Position numbers and translations under genes: made by a program. From Clostridia bacterium (lineage in GTDB: Bacteria; Bacillota; Clostridia; Oscillospirales; CAG-272), in the NCBI GenBank assembly GCA_017508425.1, contig JAFVYZ010000055.1:1-56459 (forward strand): a DNA stretch of 56,459 nucleotides. Reading direction: 5' to 3'. The notes beneath the pieces were generated by a model. It was not told the origin of the DNA and did not search any database. It was given only the letters and a program-made list of their open reading frames with translations. Position 1 is the stretch's first letter. Each line of letters opens with the position of its first letter. Of the stretch, positions 15,056 to 22,640 are shown piece after piece.

Positions 15056-16549
15056 TTATTGTGCGGGAGCGGGCGCAAGGCCGCTTCTGTCAACACCCTC
15101 AAAGCGGGCGATCAATCGAGCGAGTACCTCCTCGCTTGAAAGCGCCGTCAGCTCCTCGGGGGTAAAGTGGTCGGCCACGCCATCGGTCACCAGCGACACG
15201 GCAGACGCGCCGATCGGAATCTCGTGAGTGGCAAAAATCTCGGTAAGCTTGGTGCCGAGCGCCTCCTTGTCGATCGACCCATCCTCTTTTTTGGGCGTTT
15301 CCTTCAAAGCGACCGTCATATCCGTAAGGATCTGCGCGCATTCCTCCCCGACGTTTTCGGGCAGTCCCATTCCCTTCAACGCGCTGCGCATACCCAGATC
15401 CGCCAACGCCACACCGACCGATCTCATACGGGGATGCGTGGCGATCAAGGTCTTGGCCTCGGTCAAAAAGCCGCTGTCGGTCACAAGAGCGATCAACGCA
15501 TTTTCATCCAACGTGTCAAGTGCCACCAGCACCTCGTAACGCACGGCAAGGGAGAACACGTCACCAAAGAAATCCACATCCTCACCGATGTTGTCCTTGG
15601 TCGAGGTGGCAAAAACCTTAAGGAAGGCCGTCAGCATCAAATTTCCGTTCGGGCCGATGTCGGGGGGAAGGACTCCAAAGAAATCCTGCCCTGCAAGCCA
15701 ATGGTTCGAGGCGGCATTGAGGACCCCTGAGCAAAGGACCGAGAGCATGTGAGAGCCGCCGACCGTGTCGGCCACCGCCTGTACGTTTTGGCATTCGGCC
15801 TCACCGAATTGCTCCTTGGGAGTGGTAAACAGGGGCTGCACGTTCCCGACCACACGCCCCAGAGCTGTGAGCTCGTTTTGGAGACTCAGTCTCTCGCCCT
15901 CCCATTTGGCCGACGTAAGGCCCTCAAAAAGCTTCACGCCCACGGTGTTATAGAGCTGCGAGGCCACGGGGGTCTTAACGGCCGGCTCGATCAGCTCGGC
16001 ATTCTTTTTTGAAAGGGCCTCCACCTTTTCAAAGGAGGTGCCCTGATCCATTTCGGCGATCGTCACGCTTGCCACGTTCAAATATCCCATCACAGGTGCA
16101 AGGAAGGATAAGATCGACACCAACGCGATCACAATGCCGATCGGCACCGCGATGAAATGACTGGCGGCACCGTCCACGGTATCGGGCCGCGTCACGGCAC
16201 AAAGGAGCCAATAAAGAAGGAAGAGCATTCCCTTGATCGCCCAAAACAAAAGCAGGTAAAGCACGGGCGCGACGACCATTTGTGACAGGGTCGCCAAGGC
16301 CTCATCCGCACCGGCTTGCCCCTCAAAGAGCGGCAAAAACGAGGGGTCGCCACCATACGTGATCTTGAGCCACATGGCCACGTCCTCCCCGATCGATGCG
16401 GCAAACGCACGCGCGAGGAAAAAGGCCAGCACCGCAGCCAGCACCGCCGTAAAAAGCCGCCATAACGATTTTCGGGTGCCACGCGTGAGGGCGAGAAAAA
16501 TATTCAAACCAAGGACAACCGCACAAAACGCAAGAATGATCAGTTCCAT
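15056..16549 (-). CDS. Multi-pass membrane protein, N-terminal CvpA-like region
   Basis: A 497-residue protein without a confident family. The first ~160 residues contain four hydrophobic segments (about 1-22, 31-53, 90-120 and 131-160), interrupted by a short extracytoplasmic loop, a layout resembling CvpA-type proteins. The remaining ~330 residues are helical and soluble, with LSQMVVAPVLYLLLFWAI at the border and a C-terminal acidic/Ala-Pro tail. The protein has its own promoter and terminator. The nearest gene, ddl, is divergent, so no operon context helps. Confidence 0.75.
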   Translation of the reverse strand: MELIILAFCAVVLGLNIFLALTRGTRKSLWRLFTAVLAAVLAFFLARAFAASIGEDVAMWLKITYGGDPSFLPLFEGQAGADEALATLSQMVVAPVLYLLLFWAIKGMLFLLYWLLCAVTRPDTVDGAASHFIAVPIGIVIALVSILSFLAPVMGYLNVASVTIAEMDQGTSFEKVEALSKKNAELIEPAVKTPVASQLYNTVGVKLFEGLTSAKWEGERLSLQNELTALGRVVGNVQPLFTTPKEQFGEAECQNVQAVADTVGGSHMLSVLCSGVLNAASNHWLAGQDFFGVLPPDIGPNGNLMLTAFLKVFATSTKDNIGEDVDFFGDVFSLAVRYEVLVALDTLDENALIALVTDSGFLTEAKTLIATHPRMRSVGVALADLGMRSALKGMGLPENVGEECAQILTDMTVALKETPKKEDGSIDKEALGTKLTEIFATHEIPIGASAVSLVTDGVADHFTPEELTALSSEEVLARLIARFEGVDRSGLAPAPAQ

Positions 16550-16590
16550 ACGAGCCTCCTCCTTTTACTGTAAGATTTACTACCGTTTCC

Positions 16591-16620
16591 ATTATAGTCC
16601 ACCATCCCCCCACTTGTCAA
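16591..16620 (-). promoter_or_regulatory. Promoter of the large membrane-protein gene
   Basis: TTGACA (16615-16620), 18-nt spacer and TATAAT (16591-16596) on the minus strand. Confidence 0.8.
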
Positions 16621-16682
16621 GTCACGGTAGCAATCTATGTGTCACGGTCATACCCTGCAGTGGGGGTGATCTTATCGATATT

Positions 16683-17570
16683 TTGGTATTGTACGGCGGC
16701 AACAGCGCCGAGCGGGAGGTATCGGTACAAAGTGCCGTTTGCGTCATAGAAGCCTTTTCCCAAACGGCGCACCGCGTGTTATCTCTCGACTGGAGGGGAA
16801 AGGCTCCGAGCGAAAGGCTCCTTGCGCTGGCAAAGGAAGCCGATGCCGTGTTTTTGGCCCTGCACGGCGGGAGCGGCGAAGGAGGTGAATTGCAAGCGGC
16901 CTTGGAGCAAACCCATATTTTTCACTACACGGGCACGGGGCCCTCGGGTGCCGCCCTGGCCCTGGATAAGGCCGCGGCCAAGGCGCGGATGGAGGAGGCC
17001 GGGATCCCGGTGGCTAAAGGCACCGTGTGGAACCCGCTCTCACCGCCCCCTGAGCTTTCCTTTCCCGTGATCGTCAAGCCGCGCTCGGGCGGATCGAGCG
17101 TCGGGCTTCGCTGCATCGAGGAGGGGGCGGACCTTGCCGTATATCGCGGTGGCGAGCCGATGCTGATTGAGGAATATCTCCCGGGGCGCGAGTTCACCGT
17201 GGGCATTTTGGACGGCGAGGCTCTGCCGCCCGTCGAGATCATCCCAAACGGGGGAGTGTACGACTACCGCCACAAATACGAGGTGGGTGCCACACGCGAG
17301 CTTTGCCCCGCGCCCCTTGAAAAGGGCAAGACCGAACAGCTAAAGGACCTTGCGCTTTGCGCCTTCAAGGCGCTCGGCCTGCGTGATTTTGCACGCATCG
17401 ATTTTAAGGAAAATCACCATGGGGAGCCGATCCTTTTGGAGGCCAACACCCTGCCGGGTTTGACAAAAACCAGCCTTTTGCCGCTCGCCGCACAAACGGC
17501 GGGGATCCCCTTTCCCGCCCTTTGCGAGCGCATGGCCGCCCTCGCGGCAAAAAGAAAAAGAGACCTGTAA
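16683..17570 (+). CDS. ddl: D-alanine--D-alanine ligase
   Basis: ATP-grasp enzyme that makes the D-Ala-D-Ala dipeptide for peptidoglycan. Motifs: VLYGGNSAEREVS at the N-terminus, FLALHGGSGEGGELQ, VIVKPRSGGSSVGL (ATP binding), EEYLPGREFTVGIL and the metal-binding end ARIDFKEN...LEANTLPGLTKTSLLP. Length is about 295 residues, normal for the family. The reading frame is open to 16359, but homology starts near 16680. The start is uncertain: TTG 16683 is the first standard start at the right place, 14 nt after GGGGGTGAT; an ATT at 16680 or ATC at 16674 would also fit. It overlaps its own terminator. Confidence 0.93.
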   Translation: MVLYGGNSAEREVSVQSAVCVIEAFSQTAHRVLSLDWRGKAPSERLLALAKEADAVFLALHGGSGEGGELQAALEQTHIFHYTGTGPSGAALALDKAAAKARMEEAGIPVAKGTVWNPLSPPPELSFPVIVKPRSGGSSVGLRCIEEGADLAVYRGGEPMLIEEYLPGREFTVGILDGEALPPVEIIPNGGVYDYRHKYEVGATRELCPAPLEKGKTEQLKDLALCAFKALGLRDFARIDFKENHHGEPILLEANTLPGLTKTSLLPLAAQTAGIPFPALCERMAALAAKRKRDL

Positions 17571-17588
17571 GCAGGTCTCTTTTTCTTT
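17551..17588. terminator. Bidirectional terminator between ddl and proA
   Basis: Sixteen-base-pair stem 17551-17566/17573-17588 (AGAGACCT core with A/T runs). It contains the ddl stop codon and reaches the proA stop, so it serves two convergent genes. Confidence 0.85.
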
Positions 17589-18840
17589 AACGGCAGGTGC
17601 CGTCACCCTCCACGAAATATTTTACCGTGGTAAGGGCCGCAGGACCCATAGGGCCGCGTGCGTGCATCTTTTGGGTGGAAATACCGATCTCGGCACCAAA
17701 CCCGAATTCGCCCCCGTCGGTAAAACGGGTCGAGGCGTTGCGATATACGGCCGCGGCATCCACAAGGGTCATAAACCGCTCGGCCACAGCATCGTTTTCG
17801 GTCAGGATGGCCTCACTGTGCCCCGTGCCCGTACGGTTGATGTGCTCGATCGCCTCATCGACCGACCCCACGATCTTCACCGTCATAATGTAATCGTTAA
17901 ATTCGGTATAAAAATCCTCCTCGGTCGCGGCAGTCGCCTGCGGCAAAAGGGCCTTTGCCTCGGCATCGGCGCGAAACGCCACGTTCCAGGGTCTTGTCGC
18001 CTCAAAGAACATCGGCAGGAATTTCGCCGCCACCGCACGGTGGCACAGCAAGCCCTCGGCGGCATTGCACACCGACGGACGCTGACACTTAGCATTGATT
18101 GCAACGCGCAGGGCCTTGTCAAGGTCAGCGGCCTCATCCACGTACACGTGGCAGTTCCCCGCCCCCGTTTCGATCACGGGGACCGTGGCATTTTCCACGC
18201 AATGCCGGATCAAGCCCTTGCCGCCACGCGGGATCAAAACATCCACCAAGCCGCGCGCCAGCAGCAGGGCCGTCGCACTTTCGCGCGTGGTATCGGTCAC
18301 AAGCCCCACCGCATCGGGTGACACACCGCGCCGTTCCAGGGCCGATTTTAATACGGCGATCAACGCCTTGTTGGTTTCAATCGCCTCCTTACCGCCGCGC
18401 AGCACCACCGCATTGCCCGATTTGACGGCAAGGGCGGCGGCATCCACGGTAACGTTCGGGCGCGCCTCAAAAATAATCGCCAAAACGCCAAAGGGCACAC
18501 GGCGACGCATGATGCGAAGCCCCGACGGACGCTCCCAGCACTCGTCACCCTCCAAGGGATCGGGCAAGGATACCAGGGCCTCTACGCTCTTGGCCATATC
18601 GGCCACTCGGGCCTCGGTCAGCTTCAAGCGGTCCAGCATCACAGAGGGGACCCCGTTCTCGGCCGCCTTTTCAAGGTCTATATGGTTGGCGGCAAGGATC
18701 GAGTCCACGCTTTCCAGCAATGCCGTGCGGATCTCAAGCAGCACGGCACAGCGCGCCTCATGCGACAGCGTAGCCAGCGTCGGCACCGCCGCGCGGGTCC
18801 TGCGGCAAAGTTCGTTTACGTGCGTTACTGCGGTATTCAT
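17587..18840 (-). CDS. proA: Gamma-glutamyl phosphate reductase
   Basis: Second enzyme of proline synthesis: reduces gamma-glutamyl phosphate to glutamate semialdehyde with NADPH. A 417-residue aldehyde-dehydrogenase-fold protein with PFGVLAIIFEARPNVT, AVKSGNAVVLRGGKEA, DVLIPRGGKGLI and the active-site cysteine region NAKCQRPSVCNAAEGLL, ending in FGFGAEIGISTQKMHARGPMG. The ATG at 18838-18840 follows the upstream stop by one base and uses GAAGAGG as ribosome site; a GTG at 18855 is less likely. proB is not in this window. It is coupled to the flavin reductase gene upstream. Confidence 0.96.
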   Translation of the reverse strand: MNTAVTHVNELCRRTRAAVPTLATLSHEARCAVLLEIRTALLESVDSILAANHIDLEKAAENGVPSVMLDRLKLTEARVADMAKSVEALVSLPDPLEGDECWERPSGLRIMRRRVPFGVLAIIFEARPNVTVDAAALAVKSGNAVVLRGGKEAIETNKALIAVLKSALERRGVSPDAVGLVTDTTRESATALLLARGLVDVLIPRGGKGLIRHCVENATVPVIETGAGNCHVYVDEAADLDKALRVAINAKCQRPSVCNAAEGLLCHRAVAAKFLPMFFEATRPWNVAFRADAEAKALLPQATAATEEDFYTEFNDYIMTVKIVGSVDEAIEHINRTGTGHSEAILTENDAVAERFMTLVDAAAVYRNASTRFTDGGEFGFGAEIGISTQKMHARGPMGPAALTTVKYFVEGDGTCR

Positions 18841-18841
18841 C

Positions 18842-19366
18842 TCAAACCTCTTCACTTTCTAAAATTTGCTCGATCTCCACGACGTACACGCGATGGTAAT
18901 CGCCCGCCGTGTAATTTTTGAGGAGTGCTTCATCTAAAAATCCGCTCTCCTTTAAGGTATCGGCATACGGCTTGCGGCAAAGAAGGGTCAAGCGCGCCTG
19001 CTTGATGGTGGGCACACCGTCAATCTCCTCGGGGATAAGCCCCGCCGCCTTAAATTTATCAAGATCCCTTCCGCTTTTGGTGCCGCAAAGACGCAGGGCC
19101 TCACGGTATTTTTCCTCAAAAAACGTAAGCGAAAAGCGCTCCGCCTGCTCCGTGAGGGCATAGGTGTAGCGTTGGGGACGCACAAAGCAAAAGGCCACGG
19201 GACGGTGCCACAAAACCCCAAGTCCACCCCACGAAGCGGTCATGGTGTTGACGATCTCTTCTCCCTTTTCATTTTTACCCTTTGCGGTGATAAGCATCCA
19301 ATCCTTCCCAATGAGCTTGAATACGCCGTCAAGCTCCTCGGGCGTAAGACTGCGAATGTTTTTCAA
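18842..19366 (-). CDS. Flavin reductase-like FMN-binding protein
   Basis: A 174-residue protein of the split-barrel flavin reductase/NTAB family. It carries the FMN-binding pattern NTMTASWGGLGVLWHRPVAF, CFVRPQRYTYAL and FSLTFFEEKYREAL. Such proteins bind FMN and often reduce flavin or small electron carriers; the substrate is unknown. The start is TTG 19366, with AAAGGGAG 8 nt upstream; the GTG at 19375 overlaps the ribosome site. The one-base gap to proA suggests co-translation, although no functional link with proline synthesis is established. Confidence 0.88.
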   Translation of the reverse strand: MKNIRSLTPEELDGVFKLIGKDWMLITAKGKNEKGEEIVNTMTASWGGLGVLWHRPVAFCFVRPQRYTYALTEQAERFSLTFFEEKYREALRLCGTKSGRDLDKFKAAGLIPEEIDGVPTIKQARLTLLCRKPYADTLKESGFLDEALLKNYTAGDYHRVYVVEIEQILESEEV

Positions 19367-19389
19367 AACGATCACTCCCTTTCTTATTT

Positions 19390-19418
19390 AGTATAGCATA
19401 TTCCGTTCATCATTTCAA
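19390..19418 (-). promoter_or_regulatory. Promoter of the flavin reductase-proA operon
   Basis: TTGAAA (19413-19418), 17-nt spacer and TATACT (19390-19395) on the minus strand. Confidence 0.7.
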
Positions 19419-19460
19419 GTTCCACACTTGACATAATCCAAAAAAAGCGTAGAATAAAAG

Positions 19461-19484
19461 AGAGCCGCGTTCACGCGGCCCTCT
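19461..19484 (-). terminator. Terminator of the small membrane-protein gene
   Basis: Stem AGAG-CCGCG / CGCGG-cc-CTCT (19461-19469/19474-19484) with loop TTCA, followed by TTTTAT on the minus strand. Confidence 0.75.
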
Positions 19485-19706
19485 TCAATGGGCTTTCGGA
19501 TCGTTTTCACACGCGCCGCCATCCCGCAGCATCTCCTCGATCTCATCGAAGGACAACGGCTCAGGGGTAACAGGCTCATCATAGACCGCACAAAAGGCGA
19601 TCAAATTGCGCATTACATAGCAGCTTGCCGCTGCCGCGGCCGCAATCACGGCCACCGACGCCAGCGCAGTAACGATCGCTCTGCCACAGCTTGGGTTTCC
19701 ATTCAT
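19485..19706 (-). CDS. Small membrane protein, unknown function
   Basis: A 73-residue protein with one Ala/Val-rich membrane helix (about residues 10-31, VTALASVAVIAAAAAASCYV) and an acidic C-terminal tail (SFDEIEEMLRDGG). I do not recognise it. ATG 19704-19706 has AAAAGGAG upstream; the frame continues to 19805 but that would overlap prmC and lacks a ribosome site. It is divergent from prmC. Confidence 0.65.
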   Translation of the reverse strand: MNGNPSCGRAIVTALASVAVIAAAAAASCYVMRNLIAFCAVYDEPVTPEPLSFDEIEEMLRDGGACENDPKAH

Positions 19707-19793
19707 CGGGCAGCACTCCTTTTTTAAGGTTACTCTTAGTGTGGCACATTTACCAAAATATATACAAAAAAACAAAAACGTGAGGATTTTTTT

Positions 19794-20570
19794 ATGACAA
19801 AGCAAGACGTTGCCGCCGCTTTTTGTGCCGCAGGAATTGAAAATGCCGAAAACGAGGCGGCGTGGCTCACCGAGGCCCTATCGGGTGAGGCGCTTGCCGA
19901 GGCCGTTGCCAAACGCCTCGCCCATTATCCCTTACAATACATCCTTGGCGAATGGCCCTTTTACCGCGAGACCTACGAGGTGAACGAGCATTGCCTGATT
20001 CCCCGCTCCGACACCGAGATCTTGGTGGATACGGCTCTTAAAATGATGCCGAACGGGGCGCGTTTTCTCGACCTTTGCACGGGCAGCGGATGCATTGCCG
20101 TATCGACCCTTTCCAACCGTCCCGATACGGTGGGGGTGGCCGTGGACCTCTTCCCCGAAACGCTGGCCCTGGCTGAGCGAAACAGCAGGCGAAACGGTGT
20201 TTCACAGCGCCTGACGTTTGTTTGCCACGACGTGCGGACAACACCCCCTCAGAACCTTGAGCGCGAGAGCTTCGACGCCATTCTCTCCAACCCCCCGTAC
20301 ATCAAAAGCGACGCCATGAGCGCCCTTCAGGCCGAGGTCCAATTTGAACCAAGGGCCGCCCTTTACGGTGGGGAGGATGGGCTTGATTTTTACCGCGTCA
20401 TTCTTGAAAAATGGGGAGGACTCCTTAAAAAAGAAGGTCTCATTCTCTTTGAGATCGGTTACGACCAGGGTGAGGATATCGTTACCCTTGCCGCCGAAAA
20501 CGGCTTTGCCTGCACCGTAAAAAAGGACCTTGGCGGAAACGATCGCGTGGCGATCCTAACAAGAGGATAA
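19794..20570 (+). CDS. prmC: Release-factor glutamine methyltransferase
   Basis: PrmC/HemK methylates the Gln of the GGQ motif of RF1 and RF2, raising termination efficiency. The 258-residue protein has a short helical N-terminal domain with PLQYILGEWPFYRETYEV, the S-adenosylmethionine motif FLDLCTGSGCIAVSTL and the diagnostic SNPPYI at about residue 163-168, followed by QFEPRAALYGGEDGLDFYR. In Firmicutes it is usually beside prfA, which is absent here. A GTGAGG ribosome site precedes the ATG. Confidence 0.95.
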   Translation: MTKQDVAAAFCAAGIENAENEAAWLTEALSGEALAEAVAKRLAHYPLQYILGEWPFYRETYEVNEHCLIPRSDTEILVDTALKMMPNGARFLDLCTGSGCIAVSTLSNRPDTVGVAVDLFPETLALAERNSRRNGVSQRLTFVCHDVRTTPPQNLERESFDAILSNPPYIKSDAMSALQAEVQFEPRAALYGGEDGLDFYRVILEKWGGLLKKEGLILFEIGYDQGEDIVTLAAENGFACTVKKDLGGNDRVAILTRG

Positions 20571-20630
20571 CTCCACGAGGGCTCTGATCCCGCGCGCCCG
20601 TTCCGATGCCGCTTTCCCGTTTTGAAAATA

Positions 20631-20660
20631 AAAAAAACACCCCGAACGGGGTGCTTTTTT
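20631..20660. terminator. Bidirectional terminator between prmC and the solute-binding protein gene
   Basis: CACCCCG/CGGGGTG stem (20638-20644/20647-20653) with a seven-A run before and a six-T run after. Confidence 0.85.
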
Positions 20661-20671
20661 ATATGTTGTTA

Positions 20672-22321
20672 TTACTTCACTTCAACCATCGTCTTCTTCA
20701 GCTTCGTGACGAAGTCCTTCAGGTTCGTTTGGATCCTGGTAAGGTGCTGCGAGTACTGAGATACCCAAGGAGTACCGTTCATAGCAGCGTTGGCAGTCAG
20801 CTGACCGTCCATAGAGAAGCTGCCGTTGACGCTACCGGAGAGCTGTGCACGAAGCACGCGGCCAAGGTCAAACTCGATGGAAGCACGAATGATTTCGCAC
20901 ATATCGGCCTCACACTGCGTGGGCGAGGACTTCAGCTTAAGCGAAAGCTCGAAGATCACAGGGGTGGTCTTACGGTATGCCTCGGAGGTCCAGCACTCAA
21001 GAACTGCAGAGAGCATCGAAAGGGTCTCCTGCTCGCTGTCACGCTTGTCAAAGTCAATGAAAATGGTGTAAACCGAGAACTCGTTACCGATAACGGTGTA
21101 GTAGTTCTTCTGGTTGAGGTCGTACTTCGGAGCGGGAAGAACGCCGTAGTTCTCTACCTTGTCGTTGTTCGAAACCTGCTCAGCCTGACGCAGGTAGTGA
21201 AGCGAGAAGAAGCAGGTACCGTTGTAGAAGGTAACGTTCTGACCGGTGCTGGTGCCAAAGCCGCTCGTGGTGAACGAGGGCGTACCAAACAGCGTGTAAA
21301 GCTTTGCAGCAAGACGTACGCAACGGGTCGAGGTCCAGTCGTCGGAGATCTTAAGGATACTGCCGTCCGTAGTAGGCTCGATCTGACGAAGGTTGCAGCC
21401 GCCGTAAAGTGCGGTCGATGCGGTGCCCGAGGTGCAAAGACCGTAAGTATCGTCAACGGTAAGGCCGTCACCTCTTGCATCTACGTAAGTATCCGATGCG
21501 AGATAAATAAGCTCGTCAATGGTCCACTTGCCGGCATATACCTTTTCGTAAAGCATGTTGGTTGCAGTTGCGCCACCCTCAAGGCCCGTTGCGGGCGTCT
21601 TTACGTGGGGATTTTCAGCAAAGTACTCCTCCGCATCCTGCTCGTACTTCTCGTTGAGAAGGTCCTTATTGAAGGTCAGGGAGTGCATCTGCCAAATGGC
21701 GTTGGTGGAGCAGTCGCCCGACAGGAAGTACACGTTGCCGTTGATCGCCATGTTGTGGGCAAGGTTTACAGGCCACCAGGGCTTGCTCATCTCAAGGTAG
21801 CTATTCTCGATTGCAGACATGTTTTGGATCAAGCCTGCCATCAGGAACATACCGGCCGTCGGCGAGTAGGAGCCGATCAGGTCAAAGTCGTGCGTGCCGC
21901 TGTCCTTTGCGCGCTGAACGCGAGCAACAAAGGTATCACGGTCGCCGGCGTCACCGGGCTCAGGAATGAGGTTCAGCTCAACACCAAGGCGGTTTTGAAC
22001 GGCCTGGTTGCGCTTATAAATAGAGGAAAGGATCGCATCATCAACCTCTTCGCTTTGCGCGAACTCGGGACGCACCGTGTTGGAACCGGTCCAGTACAGG
22101 AGCGAAACGGTATCATCGTAGTTGAGGTCGTCGGGCAGGTTGTCGTATTCACGCCAAACGCCCCATTCGTCTTCGGCCCATCTTACGCCGTTGCCATCAA
22201 CCTTTACGTTAACGTCGGTGTTCTTCCTATTCTTGTTCTTATCACCGGTACAAGCAACCACAGCGAGTAAGCAGAACAAGCAGGCAAGCAACAGGCAAGT
22301 AACACGTACAAAGTTTTTCAT
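20672..22321 (-). CDS. Extracellular solute-binding lipoprotein (family 1-like)
   Basis: A 549-residue lipoprotein. Signal peptide MKNFVRVTCLLLACLFCLLA with lipobox VVAC, then a charged linker. The body has periplasmic-binding-protein features: VSLLYWTGSN, AVQNRLGVELNLIPEPGD, THDFDLIGSYSPTAGMFL and KPWWPVNLAHN, typical of family 1 sugar-type binding proteins. No permease or ATPase gene is adjacent, so its partner must be elsewhere. The start is ATG 22319-22321. Between an AAGGAGGGAG site and this ATG lies a small hairpin, and GGGAG 10 nt upstream may be the working site. Confidence 0.88.
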   Translation of the reverse strand: MKNFVRVTCLLLACLFCLLAVVACTGDKNKNRKNTDVNVKVDGNGVRWAEDEWGVWREYDNLPDDLNYDDTVSLLYWTGSNTVRPEFAQSEEVDDAILSSIYKRNQAVQNRLGVELNLIPEPGDAGDRDTFVARVQRAKDSGTHDFDLIGSYSPTAGMFLMAGLIQNMSAIENSYLEMSKPWWPVNLAHNMAINGNVYFLSGDCSTNAIWQMHSLTFNKDLLNEKYEQDAEEYFAENPHVKTPATGLEGGATATNMLYEKVYAGKWTIDELIYLASDTYVDARGDGLTVDDTYGLCTSGTASTALYGGCNLRQIEPTTDGSILKISDDWTSTRCVRLAAKLYTLFGTPSFTTSGFGTSTGQNVTFYNGTCFFSLHYLRQAEQVSNNDKVENYGVLPAPKYDLNQKNYYTVIGNEFSVYTIFIDFDKRDSEQETLSMLSAVLECWTSEAYRKTTPVIFELSLKLKSSPTQCEADMCEIIRASIEFDLGRVLRAQLSGSVNGSFSMDGQLTANAAMNGTPWVSQYSQHLTRIQTNLKDFVTKLKKTMVEVK

Positions 22322-22397
22322 TGTTCTGTGCTCCCACAAAATGTGTGAGCTCCCTCCTTTTTCGTTTTTTGAGACTAAAATGATAGAGTTCTCGTAA

Positions 22398-22426
22398 ATT
22401 ATAACAAATTTTTCTTTTCTTGTCAA
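22398..22426 (-). promoter_or_regulatory. Promoter of the solute-binding protein gene
   Basis: TTGACA (22421-22426), 17-nt spacer and TATAAT (22398-22403) on the minus strand; about 75-nt leader before the start codon. Confidence 0.9.
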
Positions 22427-22567
22427 GTCCATTTGGGCAAAAATATCGAATTATTTTCTTCACAAAACCATCACAAAAGAGGGCAAAAAGCGACCGTATC
22501 CGGGCGCCTCAAGGCATGCTTTTTTACATTGAATATTACAAACCGCCCCCGGCCTTTGCGAACCTCA

Positions 22568-22603
22568 AAGGGATGTGCCGCGCTGGTGCGCGGCACATCC
22601 CTT
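22568..22603 (-). terminator. Probable terminator of asnB
   Basis: Sixteen-base-pair stem 22568-22583/22588-22603 with loop TGGT, about 40 nt after the asnB stop on the minus strand. The T-run is short. Confidence 0.65.
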
Positions 22604-22640
22604 CGCATTTTGCCGAAAAGGTCGGGGCTTTCTCTTGGCT

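Noticed and set aside
20606..22270. A 554-codon plus-strand frame opposite the solute-binding protein
   Set aside because: Antisense shadow of a lipoprotein gene with clear lipobox and family motifs.
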